Source: Calliphora vicina (Eukaryota; Arthropoda; Insecta; Diptera; Calliphoridae). From it: a DNA stretch of 64,000 bases. The notes under the pieces were generated by a model. The model saw only the letters and a program-made list of their open reading frames with translations. It was not told the origin of the DNA and searched no databases. The position numbers were made by a program, and so were the translations under genes. Shown piece after piece: positions 1 through 10,800 of this stretch; the first letter of the stretch is position 1; every line of letters begins with the position of its first letter. The stretch is taken from NCBI RefSeq assembly GCF_958450345.1, contig NC_088780.1, positions 37,347,667 through 37,411,666 of the forward strand, in the 5' to 3' direction.

Positions 1-1798
1 GTTTGCCACTAAATATGCAAAATAAAAAAACTACTTACCTAGTTTATAATTTGTTTATAATTAATTATAATTTCCACTCGTATTAATTAGTTAAAATAAA
101 CCACAAAAACCATTAGAAACTGTTAACTGTGTTGAACATTGAGCAGTGATCAAAAAAAAAATGACTCTAGTATTTAAAAAACAATTACTGTTGCAAGCAA
201 AAACTACATGCATTAATTTCAACTAACTAAAAAAAAAAACTGAAATCTAAACTAAGCCAAATAACCATAAATTTATTTATTTAATTATATTTATTTGTGG
301 TATTTGGTTGCATTTTTGCCAGGGAATTGCAGTAAATGCTGTATTTAATGGAATAAAAAGTGAAAAAACAAATGTTGAGGATTTTGACAGATCTGGGAAA
401 TGAAATGAAGAGAACTTAAAATGGTACCAAATAGTGCAATAGTACTTATTTGACATTTACTATTCAAATATATAGAATATTCATGCGATATGCTAAGGAT
501 GCAGCATCCAAACATACCGAGCATATATACATATATTTATTAAAATGACAATCAGTTGTATGGAAAAAAAATGTTGTTAAAATTTTGAAAAGTGCCGGGT
601 GGAATATTGTTACACTAGGCCAGAGATGTCCAAAGCTAAAACTGTAGTTGTGTTGGTGAGCGAAAGAGAGATCCACTGAAAGAAAAGTTTAGTGAACTAA
701 ATAAAAGATGCCAATATTTTTAAGGCTTTATTTGTTAATAATAATCAAGTCAACAATCTTAATCAAATTGTCGGCGACATATTATCATAGCTCATTAATG
801 GAGAGTTCGATATTAATCATTTTCGACAAATTTGTAAATATTTAAAATATATTTTTGCTTATTTTATTAAGTTGTTTTGATTAAAATCATTTTAAATCTG
901 AAAAAAAATTGTTCACAGAAGTAAATTGAGGTGAAAAAATAGACAAATCTTCAATGATTTTTTAAAGTTGGAAATATATTAAAAAAATCCAAATTTTTTC
1001 TTTCAGTGATCATTAACAAAAATTTAAAATAATGTAAAAAATAGTTATACATCCGCTTAGATGTTCATTCGTCGCTGTCTCAGTGACTACTAAATCAAAG
1101 AGAATAAGAATATGTGTGTGGTTAGCTTGCACAATTGTGTTATGAAATGGGCTTCTCTGCACTAGGCCTAAAAGTTAAGTGCTGAAAATTTGAGCCAAAT
1201 CGGACAATGATTTCTGGACGCGCATCAAGGTCAAAGTTCAGATATATGCAAAATTTTACTTTTTATATGAAATAAATAGGTGAAACTCGTTAACTTTCTG
1301 CATTGTTTTCTAGAAATATGTTGATTTATTTATGTATATTAATGAATATTAATATTAATGAATATTATATTAGGATATGGCAAAAAAAAATTTCGAATCT
1401 CCATTTTAAAATTTTTAAAAAATTTTTTAAACAAATTTCAGAATTTTTTGATCATCACATTGAGATTAATTGAGATCATAATAGGAAATAAAAATATGAA
1501 ATAACTATGTCAATACCTCTTACTGTTTTTCCGTGCCTGCGATTTAAATTTTGCGATTTTCAAGAAAAACTAATTTTTTGTCCATATTTTGGCGAATGAG
1601 CCCAATTTCCTTACTGTTATAAATTTTAAGTAAAACCTATTTATAATATTATCGGTTTTTTTTAAATCGGAAAACATTAACTTTAAAATCGTGAAAGGTC
1701 AAATTATTCAATATTTGGAATTTCTAATGAAAAGATAGCGAAATGTTATATATTTTTGGGCAGATTTTAATGAAACTTGAGGAAAATATACAACAACA
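1..1798. other. AT-rich intergenic DNA, no gene seen
   Basis: This stretch has A/T runs and no convincing coding frame. The part around 1040..1260 is less A/T-biased and reads like old repeat DNA, but I cannot assign it. Confidence 0.5.
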
Positions 1799-2165
1799 GC
1801 AATCATAGGTCTTTATATTCTCCCAAATTATCCGCAATCGTATGTCTTTATATTCTTCCAAATTAGTTGCAATCGAAGGGTTTATATTCTCCCAAATTAG
1901 CTGCAATCGAAGGGTTTATATTCTCCCAAATTAGTTGCAATCGAAGGGTTTATATTCTTCCAAATTAGCTGCAATCGTATGTCTTTATATTCTCCCAAAT
2001 TATCCGCAATCGTATGTCTTTATATTCTCCCAAATTAGCTGCAATCGCAGGTTTTTATATTGTCCCAAATTAGTTGCAATCGAAGGGTTTATATTCTTCC
2101 AAATTAGCTTCAATCGTACGTCTTTATAGTCCCCAAATTAGCTGCAATCGCAGGTTTTTATATTG
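1799..2165. repeat. 34-35 bp minisatellite, about 11 copies (array 1)
   Basis: The units run head to tail and each contains GCAATCG, then a TTTATATT segment, then CCAAATTAG. GCAATCG starts occur at 1834, 1869, 1903, 1937, 1971, 2006, 2041, 2076 and 2144, with variants at 1799 and 2110, so the period is 34 or 35. Subtypes alternate (AAGGG, TATGT and CAGGT after CAATCG). There are no distinct spacers, so it is not a CRISPR array. The array runs directly into mariner sequence at about 2165. Confidence 0.93.
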
Positions 2166-2970
2166 CTCACCAAAGCTTATGGTAAATGTGTTGAGTTTCA
2201 ACTTGCCAGATATGGTTTCTTCGGTTCAGAAGTTGTGATTTGGACACGGAAGACAAATACTGCCCAGACTAGCCAAAAAAGTTTGAAGACCAAGAATTGG
2301 AGGCATTGTTCCATAAAGATTGCAAAATGATTGGGAGCTACTCAAGCAGCAATTTTAAAATGTTTGGGAGTAGCAGGATTCATCCAAAAAGCAGGGAAGT
2401 TGGGTACCATGGGTAAACGAATTGAAGCCGAGAGTCCTTTAAAGACGATTTTGTATGTCCGAAATAATGCTTAAACGAATCATTACTTCCGATGAAAAAT
2501 TCATCCATTACGATAACCTGAAGCCGAATCGACACCAAAGCCACATATCCGTGACGCCAATGTAATTCTCTCTATTTGGTGGGAGCAAACGGGTCCTATC
2601 TACTATGAGCTCCTGAAATCTGACCAGAACATCACAGGGAACCTGTACCGAACGCCAAGCACGTTGCAATACCTATTAAAAAGTATTTAAAATGAAGTGG
2701 TTTATAGTCCAGACCGTGACACTTCAGACTTTTTTTCGATCAATGCAAAACGCTTCTCTTTGGAACAGATTAACCTAAATTGGCTTGATTCGTTCTTGGG
2801 CTTAAAAGATGAGATGTTTTTTGGCTCGAAATCCATATGTTGTGAGAAAGATGAGAAAAATTCATAGCTAACAATGGCCAATACTTTGAATAAATTTATA
2901 TTATACAAATATTTCTAAATAAACTAACTAAAAACATGAAAACAATCCCGCATATTTAAGTCATACACCC
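2166..2970 (+). mobile_element. mariner-type transposon remnant, plus strand
   Basis: Decayed mariner transposase sequence reads on the plus strand with several frameshifts. It starts near the CACCAAAGCTTATGG (TKAYG) stretch, passes FEDQELEALFH-like and YYELLKSDQNITGN-like segments, and ends in the usual C-terminal region. The 3' terminal repeat ends ...TCATACACCC at 2970 and is followed by TA. The 5' end is missing and is replaced by the 34-bp array. No intact open frame survives. Confidence 0.85.
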
Positions 2971-3282
2971 TATAAATAAAAAAATGTATAACTCATTTGG
3001 TACTTTTTGGTGTGTAATGCACCAAAAACTAGTACTAGTGCTACAGCAACATTTGTTATCCTTAATCTCTGGTATTATTTGTTTTGTAAATTTAACATGT
3101 AAACTGTGTCCGTTGTATGGCAACATTTTGTCAATATTAATCTACATTGACCATAAATTTATTTTTGTGGCTTAAAACAAAAATGTCCAAAATGTATTTA
3201 TACTTGTATGCATATTAAATTTAAATTGAAATGTGCTCTAAATACAATTATAAATTTCAACTAATATATATGTAGTTGATAG
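2971..3282. other. spacer, nothing recognised
   Basis: AT-rich sequence with one 63-codon open frame that has no family features. Confidence 0.4.
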
Positions 3283-3549
3283 AGAGCGGATTTGGAGGTG
3301 ATAGAATTGGACTTTTGTCAAAGAAAATTAAAAAAAAATCTGCTATGCCGAATCTTGTGACAATAAAATATGTTTCTGCTATAGGGGGTAGGCTCAATTA
3401 TGGACCGTTCCTCAAAAATGTTGGTAAAAGGATTTATGTTTGTGTCCAATTTCATAACGATATTAATTATTCAAGTCATTTTCTAATGGGGAGACTAGGG
3501 ATAAATTTTGTCCTATTTTCGTAATATTTTACAGTATAATTTCAGAGTA

Positions 3550-4380
3550 CACTCAGGTCTTGTTTTATGCGATAGATGCGTTCCAAAAAAAATTACATAA
3601 ATTGAATTCGCATAAAACGATACGCTAGCTTCATGCAAAAACTAATGATTCGTTATAAAATTCTGAAAAACCGCAAAAATTCAGATTTTAATTAAAAAAT
3701 CAGAACAAAATTGCATAAAAAAAAATCAACAAAAATATATTTATTTAATTTACTTAAACAATAAAAAAAAAAAAGTTAAAAAAAATAAATAAATGATCCA
3801 AAAAAATGAGCTAACATATTTTTTAAATATGCATGATTAATCTGAATCACTAAATAATTGTCTGCATCGGTTTGGAATTGGTTCAACGTCACTTTCATCA
3901 CTAGATGATATAATCATATTGTCATCATATGGTAAAATATAATTTTCATCACTAGAATTAATCTAATGAATAGGGGACGAAATCGAAGAATTTTTAGGAG
4001 CTTCAATTGCTTCTTTTTTTGCAAAATAATTTCTCATTAAACTTTGGGATTTTTAATTTTTAAGTTGCTTATGCAACTCATGATATCCGGAAAACAGATC
4101 AGTCAGCCCGCGATGAATCTTTAATTCTCTTTCCGTATCTGAATCTATATTAAGAATTTGATTTTGTAAAAAACATTATATCATTGATGCAAAATTGGTT
4201 TAATTTAAAAAAGGTAAAAAGGTAAGGCTTTTAAGGGCTTGATTATGTAAATGAAGAATTAAAAAAAAAGCTTTCACAACCAGCTAAAATTTCAAAATCT
4301 TTTAAAATTCTAAAAAAAAAAATTTATCGCATAAATTTGAATCCGCATAAAAAAAATCCGCATAAAACGACACCTTAGTG
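3550..4380 (-). mobile_element. pogo/Tigger-like DNA transposon, decayed, with TA target duplication
   Basis: The ends are inverted repeats: left CACTCAGGTCTTGTTTTATG, right (read inward) CACTAAGGTGTCGTTTTATG, 3 mismatches in 20, with TA on both sides (3548..3549 and 4381..4382). The GTTTTATGCG type of terminal repeat and TA target fit the pogo/Tigger branch of Tc1/mariner. The interior keeps the end of a transposase frame on the minus strand. At 831 bp the element is far too short to be autonomous. Confidence 0.75.
3837..4016 (-). pseudogene. C-terminal tail of a pogo-like transposase (degenerate)
   Basis: The minus-strand frame ending at the TAA in 3837..3839 gives an acidic tail with SSSDESDVEPIPNRCRQLF and ends SDSD. 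It is open back to about 4016 except for one in-frame stop. Acidic Ser/Asp tails end many pogo-type transposases. The catalytic core is absent. The call rests on the tail together with the terminal repeats. Confidence 0.5.
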
Positions 4381-4708
4381 TACTTAAAATTGATTTGTGC
4401 AACATTTTATCAGGATTTCCTCATAATCAATATATTTATGGCTGCTCAAACAGTATTCCGGGGGACATTTGAATGCCAAACAAACCTTTTTGACAGAGAG
4501 TATTTGTGGAAAATTTCAGCCAACTAGCTCCTTTGGTATGGCCACTGTTTTCAACAGACAGACGGATGGACATAGATAGATCGACTTAGAATCTTATGAG
4601 GATCCAGAATATATATACTTTATGATTCTACAAAAAATATTTCCCAACCACTTTATTATAAACAGTGTATTGTAACATGTGGCAGAGTGTTGTTTTGGGC
4701 GTTTTTCA

Positions 4709-4760
4709 TACAGGTTCCCTGGTCTGGTCAGATTTCAGCAGTTCATAATAGATAGGACCC
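4709..4760 (-). mobile_element. mariner fragment (left piece of a split copy)
   Basis: The segment CAGGTTCCCTGGTCTGGTCA through AATAGATAGGACCC matches the same internal transposase region seen at about 8500 and 18610. It is interrupted at 4761 by the 34-bp minisatellite. The rest of what may be the same copy, same strand, resumes at 6131. Confidence 0.7.
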
Positions 4761-4957
4761 AAATTAGCTGCAATCGTATGTCTTTATAGCATCCAAAAAT
4801 TAACTTCAATCGTAGGTCTTTATATTCTCCCAAATTAGCTGCAATCGTAGGTCTTTATATTCTCCCAAATTAGCTGCAATCGTAGGTCTTTATATTTACC
4901 AAAATTAGCTTCATATTCTTCCATTAGTCTTTATATTCTTCCAACATCTAAAAGATA
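4761..4957. repeat. 34-35 bp minisatellite, about 5 copies (array 2)
   Basis: Same unit as array 1 (AATTAGCTGCAATCG, then TAGGTCTTTATATTCTCCC). The middle copies are near-identical and the last ones decay into partial units. It is bordered on the left by mariner sequence and on the right by the repeat beginning at 4961. Confidence 0.9.
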
Positions 4958-4960
4958 ACA

Positions 4961-5259
4961 AACAAGTAAGAGAGCTATATTCGGCTGTGCCGAATCTTAT
5001 ATACCATTTACCAAATTATACTTCAAAATACAAATTTTAAATATTTTCAAGTAAACAACATTTATTTTTTTTTCCAAAATTGTTTTTTTTTTCATTTTTT
5101 GTAAAAAAAAATTTTTCAAATCGTTATTTTAATTTTTTTAAATTTAAAAATTGTTTTTGTTTTAATTTTTTTTTTTGGTGAAAAAAAATTCGGGTTAAAA
5201 AATATTTTTTCCGATTTTGACCCATTGTAGGTCCAACTTACTATGGTCTTATATACGTC
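4961..5259 (+). repeat. hairpin-headed dispersed repeat, copy A1 (left part)
   Basis: It starts AACAAGTAAGAGAGCTATAT, followed by the palindromic TTCGGCTGTGCCGAA (4980..4994), then TATACCATTTACC and a long poly-A/T stretch, then the GACCCATTGTAGGTCCAACT block. It is cut at about 5259 by the Transib-like element. It has no coding potential. Related copies start at 15452 and 57281. Confidence 0.75.
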
Positions 5260-6130
5260 GGCGCTCGTAGAACAAGTGAGGTTGCAAAAATCAAAATTTC
5301 ATGTGCCCCTAAAAAATATTGAATAAACCTCTTTTACAGTAAATTGTCCAACGATTTCAAAAAAGCTACTCTTATTACAATCAGATTTTTGGTTCAGGAG
5401 ATATAGCCTTTAAAGTTGACTGATTTTCTGTTTTCAAAAAAACAGACAATTTTTAGGTAATTTGGTCCGCTTTCAGATACAATATATCGAAAACTATGTA
5501 ACTGATCGTCATTATTTTTGATTCTTTTGATAGATATTTTTATTAAGAAAAGAATAAACAAAAACTGTACTGTTTGCTTTGTATTTGTATTTGTCCAGGT
5601 AAATCGATATTTACCAACTATCCATTTTTTTCAATAATTCTCAACTTTGAAGGAAAATAAAAAAAAACAATCAATTTCTATATTTGCCATATTTTCAAAA
5701 TAAGTTCGTTGATTAATTTACAGCTGCCCGTTCTTGCCCCATTTTTTGCTAGAGGTAAAATTTTGAAAAAAGACATGGCTCCAAAAATACCATACATATG
5801 ACCGTGAAAATCCAACCAAATTTTTTTTTAAAAAAAAAAAATTTTTTAATCTTTACTGGAAAATTTTAAATCATAAAAGCCTTTAGAAATAAACATAAAA
5901 AACAAAAAATTTTAAAAAATAATTTTTTCTTCCCATAAAATAGATTTTTCCACAAATTTCAAATTTGCTAACCCATAAGTAGGTACCTAAAAGGCGTAGC
6001 ACCATTTCGAAAACACTCATTTCATAGGCTGATCAATTATCTATCATATGCCTTTTAAATTGTTTGATTATCTCATTTGGTTCAAAAGTTATGATTTTTG
6101 CAACGAAAAAACTCGAATGGCGCCACTGTA
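5260..6130. mobile_element. Transib-like non-autonomous element, copy B1
   Basis: It matches copy B2 (16802..17582) along most of its length. The right end keeps a terminal heptamer-like CACTGTA (6124..6130; TACAGTG read inward), a 22-bp spacer and GATTTTTGC (6093..6101; GCAAAAATC read inward). The left end begins at GGCGCTCG and lacks the CACAGTG heptamer found in B2, although GCAAAAATC (5284..5292) is intact. CGTCG (left) and CGACG (right) flank it. No transposase frame is seen. Confidence 0.7.
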
Positions 6131-6690
6131 CGACGATTCGGATTGGCCGGGCTCGCGTACGATCTCTTTATATCGTTCAAACATCATTTCGTACATGCAA
6201 AATCGTCTCTCAGCTTCAATTTGTATGGTAGCCAATTTCCCTGCCTTTGAATGAATCCTGCTGCTCGCATATATTTTAAAATTGCTGCTTGAGTAGCTCC
6301 TAATGATTTTGCAAGCTCTTGTTGAGTTGGGCAACAATCTTCATGGAGTAATGCCTCCAATTCTTGGTCTTCAAACATTTTTTGGCTGGCCTGGCGATAT
6401 TTGTCTTCCTTGTCAAAATTACCACTTTTGGACCGAACAAACCATCTCTCGCACGTTAAAACCGATGGAACGTATTCACCATAAGCTTTGGTGAACAATC
6501 GGTGTGCTTCAGCTGCACTTTTTCTCAAATTAAAGAAGTAAAGCGAGACTTCAAGCAATGACGCTTTGTTGGCACAAAATTTGACATTTTCGAAGCAAAA
6601 TAAACTTTGTTGTTTACACTAAATGTTCAATAAGTAAGTGGGAATAAATGACAGATGTATACCCTTCAAAATAACCTATAACACCCAATA
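6131..6690 (-). mobile_element. mariner remnant, 5' half
   Basis: Minus-strand mariner sequence contains the N-terminal half of the transposase and the 5' non-coding end, finishing near AACACCCA at 6680..6687. It continues the fragment at 4709..4760 after the intervening array, repeat A1 and element B1. Confidence 0.8.
6184..6558 (-). pseudogene. mariner transposase, N-terminal DNA-binding half
   Basis: This 124-codon open frame has the mariner landmarks: YGEYVPSVLTCERWF, then FEDQELEALL and QQELAKSLGATQAAILKYM (second helix-turn-helix), then QRQGNWLPYKLK. It is the paired-type DNA-binding region that normally precedes the DD34D catalytic domain, and no catalytic part follows in frame. It is a decayed fragment, not a gene. 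Confidence 0.85.
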
Positions 6691-8069
6691 TAAAATATTT
6701 TTTTTAACAAATTTTTCACTTTCACCAAACATTCGACATATGAGTCAGTTTGTCTAGCAATTTCTTAATTCCTCTAATCTAAAAAATACCTAAAAATTTA
6801 TTTTGATTTAATTTTAAAGCGGAAAATTAATGAAATCAAATCAAATTTGTTTAGAAACTAAACTGTTGAAAGTACTAAAAGTTAATTTTTATTTATCAAG
6901 ATCTTTATAAACACAACCATACATACATACCTTTACCAACAACTCCCCTAAAAAAAAAACAAAAACAAACTAAAGAGACAGCGAAAATATTCATTTGTGC
7001 CACACAAACTTTCAACAAATTTGTTGAAAATCGTAAATCACTCAGCCAATGCAATCGAATTAACGCTACATTGCAATCAGCATGGATGCCATCATAATGG
7101 AAACAAAATCGAGTAAAAGAGTGAAAAAAAAACACAACTTGAGTTAAGACAAATATGGTTAAAATATACAATAAATACAAAATTCATAGATACTTTGGAG
7201 GTATAAACAATCTTTCAAACACACATAAACAATCTGTGTTTAAGATTCGAAGAAAAAAAATATGAGGAGAAAAAAAAAACAATTATGGACAATTTTGTAA
7301 TGATATGATTTTGAAAAATAAACTAAAGAAAATTGAATTGAAATGATTTCATTATGAACATATAAGTCAACACAATGATGTGGTTATACTGAGGGTAGAG
7401 GGAGTAGGGAAATGATTATTATAAACCACACTAAGTTGTTCAAACTGTGTCCTTCTATTATTAACAGAGAATATGTAGTATCTTTAAAGATACGTTAAAA
7501 TCGAGGATGAAACTTTGTTTAAAATCGAGTCATTAAACTGAGTGTCCATCTGATATAAATTCATTTGAATGTACGAGTATAGTTTCCGAATCTATTTTTA
7601 ATAGACATAACCCTATGTTACCTTATTCTTTTAACATTCAGTGTTCGATCATATACACATCCATATATTTATCTGTTTTTGCTCAGTTATAAATGTACGT
7701 ACGTATGTATTTATATGTTGCAACTTGCAACTAATTGTTTTGAGTATGTTTTTAGTTGAAACTTCACTTTAGATTTGTGGTTATTGATTTTAATTTTAAA
7801 TTTAATTGAAATCATTTGGTTTCGTTTTGTTTTTCTTTTTCTGCTTTAAACTCGATTTAAAGCAGAATTATAACCAACTTGTTAAAATAAATCGTTGACT
7901 TGTCAAACCATTTAAACACAATCTCATACTCATGTTGCTACATGAAATGTAACAAAACTAAACAAGGAAACCATTGATGGATTGGGGACAAGAAAGGGGC
8001 AAATAAACTATATTAAGGGCCTTAAAATACAAATACAATTTTGTTAAAAGCCAGAAAATCAATAAATAT
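6691..8069. other. AT-rich intergenic DNA, no gene seen
   Basis: Non-coding sequence with poly-A and poly-T runs. Nothing is assignable. Confidence 0.5.
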
Positions 8070-8850
8070 TGGGAGCATGACTTAAAAATGCGTTATTTTT
8101 TTAAATTTTGTAGCTGTTATTTTGAAACATTTTTAGAAAATAAATTTATTCATTGTTAGCTATGATATTTTTCCATCTTTCTACCAACATATGGATTCTG
8201 AGCCAAACAAACTGCTCATCTTTTGAGGCCAAGAACGAGTCAAGGCCAATGTCGTATAGTCTATTCCAAAGTGAAGCGTATCCCAAAAAGTGCTATCGAA
8301 ACAAATAGTAGTCGGGTGGGGCAAGGCCTGAATTATAAAGCGGGTGAGGCAAAACTTCCCAACCCCTTAATTCTAATACTTTTTAATATGTGGCCAAGCG
8401 ATGTAATATAATCGTAATATACCATTATTACGGTTTCATATCTGGCCGCATATTCTGGGTATTTATCGGCCAATGCTTCCTTCAAACAAATCATTTGCAT
8501 TCGATGCAGGTTCCCTATGATAGTCTGGTCATATTCAGAAGCTCATAGTAGATAGCACCCTTTTGATCCCACCAAATGCAGATAATTGTCGGCTGATTGG
8601 CCGGGGTTCACAAATGATCTCATACGTTTCGGGTTGTCGTAATGGATCCATTCTTGATCGCAAGTAATGAAATTATTTTCCTTTATAGCTGCATTTTAGA
8701 CATACAAAATCGTCTTTCTAGGTCTCTCAGCTTCAAATGGTATGGTACCCAATTTTCCTTTTGGATGAATCCTGATCTTTGTAAATGTTTCGACATTGTT
8801 GTTTCAGTAGCTCCCAATGATTTTGCAAACTCTTGTTGAGTTTGGTCTTA
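8070..8850 (-). mobile_element. mariner remnant, 3' truncated at its 5' side
   Basis: The low-coordinate end carries the 3' terminal repeat wording GGGAGCATGACTTAAAAATG, as at 55077. Minus-strand transposase segments follow (region of the AACATATGGATTCTGAGCC C-terminal part, then the TTCCCTATGATAGTCTGGTC part, then CCCAATGATTTTGCAAACTC). There are several stops and small deletions. Homology fades after about 8850. Confidence 0.8.
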
Positions 8851-10040
8851 AAAATTACAGAAGAAGTTAGAAGTGGAACCAATTCCTACACCGAAGAACC
8901 AATCAATGGACTAGTTCAGTTTCAGGGATTTTATATGGTGTTACTCATGGACAGCATGCCAATGTATTAATATTCAACGGGTTGAACTTATAACTTCCCG
9001 AAATGTAATATTGGAGTGGCCATATAAATATCAATGCTGAAGCCGGAAGTCACGTAGCCTATAACTTTATCCAGAACTCAGTATTGCCAGACAATTTTGT
9101 TTAGTTTGACCATGATGACATATAAAATCCCTAAAAGAAAATCTGGAAGCTCTTCGAAGCCGCGCCCTCTATGGTAGACAATACGATTATATCGCACTGG
9201 TTCCCCTAAAGAGATTCAATCAAAATTTTTAAATTTTTGGTAGAGGCAAAAACCTTTTTTTTAATGCATTACAATGAAAGTTGAAGATGCACAACTGTAT
9301 TTTTTGGCGAAAGAGTAGATAAGATATGGGTAAATATGGCCACTGTACATTGATTTCTTGCAAAAAGTGAAAATTAAAAAAAATTTGAGTTGAATCTCTT
9401 TTGAGGAACCAATGCGATATATACAATTTGTATATCTCCTATTAAAAACAAATGCTTTGTTCCTCCTTATGTAGACGTTATTCTAAATTTGTGAGCATTC
9501 AGAAACTAGTTGAATTAATAAGATTTCTGAACGTAGTCATATTGATATATATACTCTATGCGAAACCCGGAATAAGTTGTATCGGATCTAGTCTTTGTTG
9601 GATACATAGAACATACGAGTTTTCCGACAATTATCCTCATTTAGGTAGTGATATTTTCAGGTTATTTTTAGTGCTGTTGTTACCACACCACATTTCAACG
9701 GAATTTGTATAAAACCAGTTTATACGAATTACTCACAAAATGTTTAAACAAGTGACTACTTTAGATTACTTAGAGACACTTAAGTGACAATTGTCTTCAC
9801 GCTAGAATAACTGTAATGTATAAAGTAACTAATTGTTTTATCTATGCACTACAAAGGGCATATTTATTTATTTTTATTTTATTTATATTTATATTTATAC
9901 AAAATATATAAATTGGAGTCAGCTAAGTGATAAGCAGGGAAACCAAAATATGCAAATGCATGTTTTTTCTGGTGAATCTAATGAGCACATGGATAAGATA
10001 TTTACACGTTTCAGAACTTTTTAAGAATTTTGGCATCGAT
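8851..10040. other. unassigned sequence
   Basis: This has more balanced base composition than its surroundings at 8870..9200 and 9450..9720, with short open frames that show no domain I recognise. It may be old repeat DNA. Confidence 0.35.
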
Positions 10041-10800
10041 TTGTTAGTGCATATTTTTGCATATTTTACCCTTAAATGCATATTTTTGCATATATTTTTT
10101 TAAGAGCATATTTATGTCATAATTTTTAGAGCATATTTTACTGTTTAATAGCATATTTTGACTTTATCAAAAACAAATATTGTCTTACTTACATGTTATA
10201 GGTTTTTACTTCCTTTGTTTAAAATTCAAAATTGAAAAATATATGGCTTTTTTTAATATAAAAAAAAAACACTATTTTAATAATAGCGCCATCTAAATAT
10301 CAAATTGTTGTTCTAATTCAAACTTAACCATTCTAAGTGTTAAAGAAATATTGTCTTTTAAATTTGCTCCTATAACATCAGTTGATGTCGAAAGAACATT
10401 TTCTATGTGTAAAAATGTTTTCAGATCCAATAGACGATTTTTATTTGAAAATTTAAGTCTACATTTTATAATTTATTGCAATAATAACCTTAATTGAAGA
10501 AGTGACATTATATTTATATAAAATATCATCAAAAAATATCTCTCGAGGCCTTTTCATAGTTTAAGTTCCTATTGTTTTTATGTTGTGTTTATTTTTTGTT
10601 ATACTGGTTTTAGTTCATGTTATTTTTGTTTATTTTATGTTTCTTTACCTTTTTAGAAATGAAATGTATTGATTTTTTTAAGTAAAAGTATATTTTTTGG
10701 TTAAAAATTATGTAAAATTTTGTTTTTTTATGAGCATATTTTTTAAATTTTAAGAGCATATTTTAAAGTTTTTGCTGCATATTTAAAGCGCTTAAAACGC
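10041..10800 (+). mobile_element. hAT-type transposon remnant
   Basis: A hAT transposase tail (10306..10497) lies between two zones of repeated GCATATTTT motifs (10050..10160 and about 10731..10785), which resemble subterminal repeats. Exact termini and target duplication could not be fixed. Confidence 0.55.
10306..10497 (+). pseudogene. hAT transposase C-terminal dimerisation segment
   Basis: The plus-strand frame ending at TGA 10495..10497 reads NLTILSVKEILSFKFAP, then ITSVDVERTFSMCKNVF, then FENLSLHFIIYCN. The APxTSVDVERxFS block and the following ENL...YCN are the hallmark of the hATC dimerisation region at the end of hAT transposases. The catalytic part is not present in frame upstream. 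It is a remnant with no start. Confidence 0.75.

Larger units (their letters stand above)
3283..4640 (+). repeat. dispersed fly repeat split by the pogo-like insertion
   Basis: The left part (3283..3547) contains GGCTCAATTATGGACCG, the wording shared with the repeats at 22994 and 55824. The right part (4383..4640) contains ACAGACAGACGGATGGACAT and GGATCCAGAATATATATACT, the usual right-hand wording of the hairpin-headed repeats at 15.5 and 57.3 kb. The intervening 3550..4380 is a separate element. Boundaries are approximate. Confidence 0.55.

Noticed and set aside
1799..2165. CRISPR-like periodic array
   Set aside because: Units are contiguous tandem repeats with no unique spacers, in a fly genome. 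It is a minisatellite.
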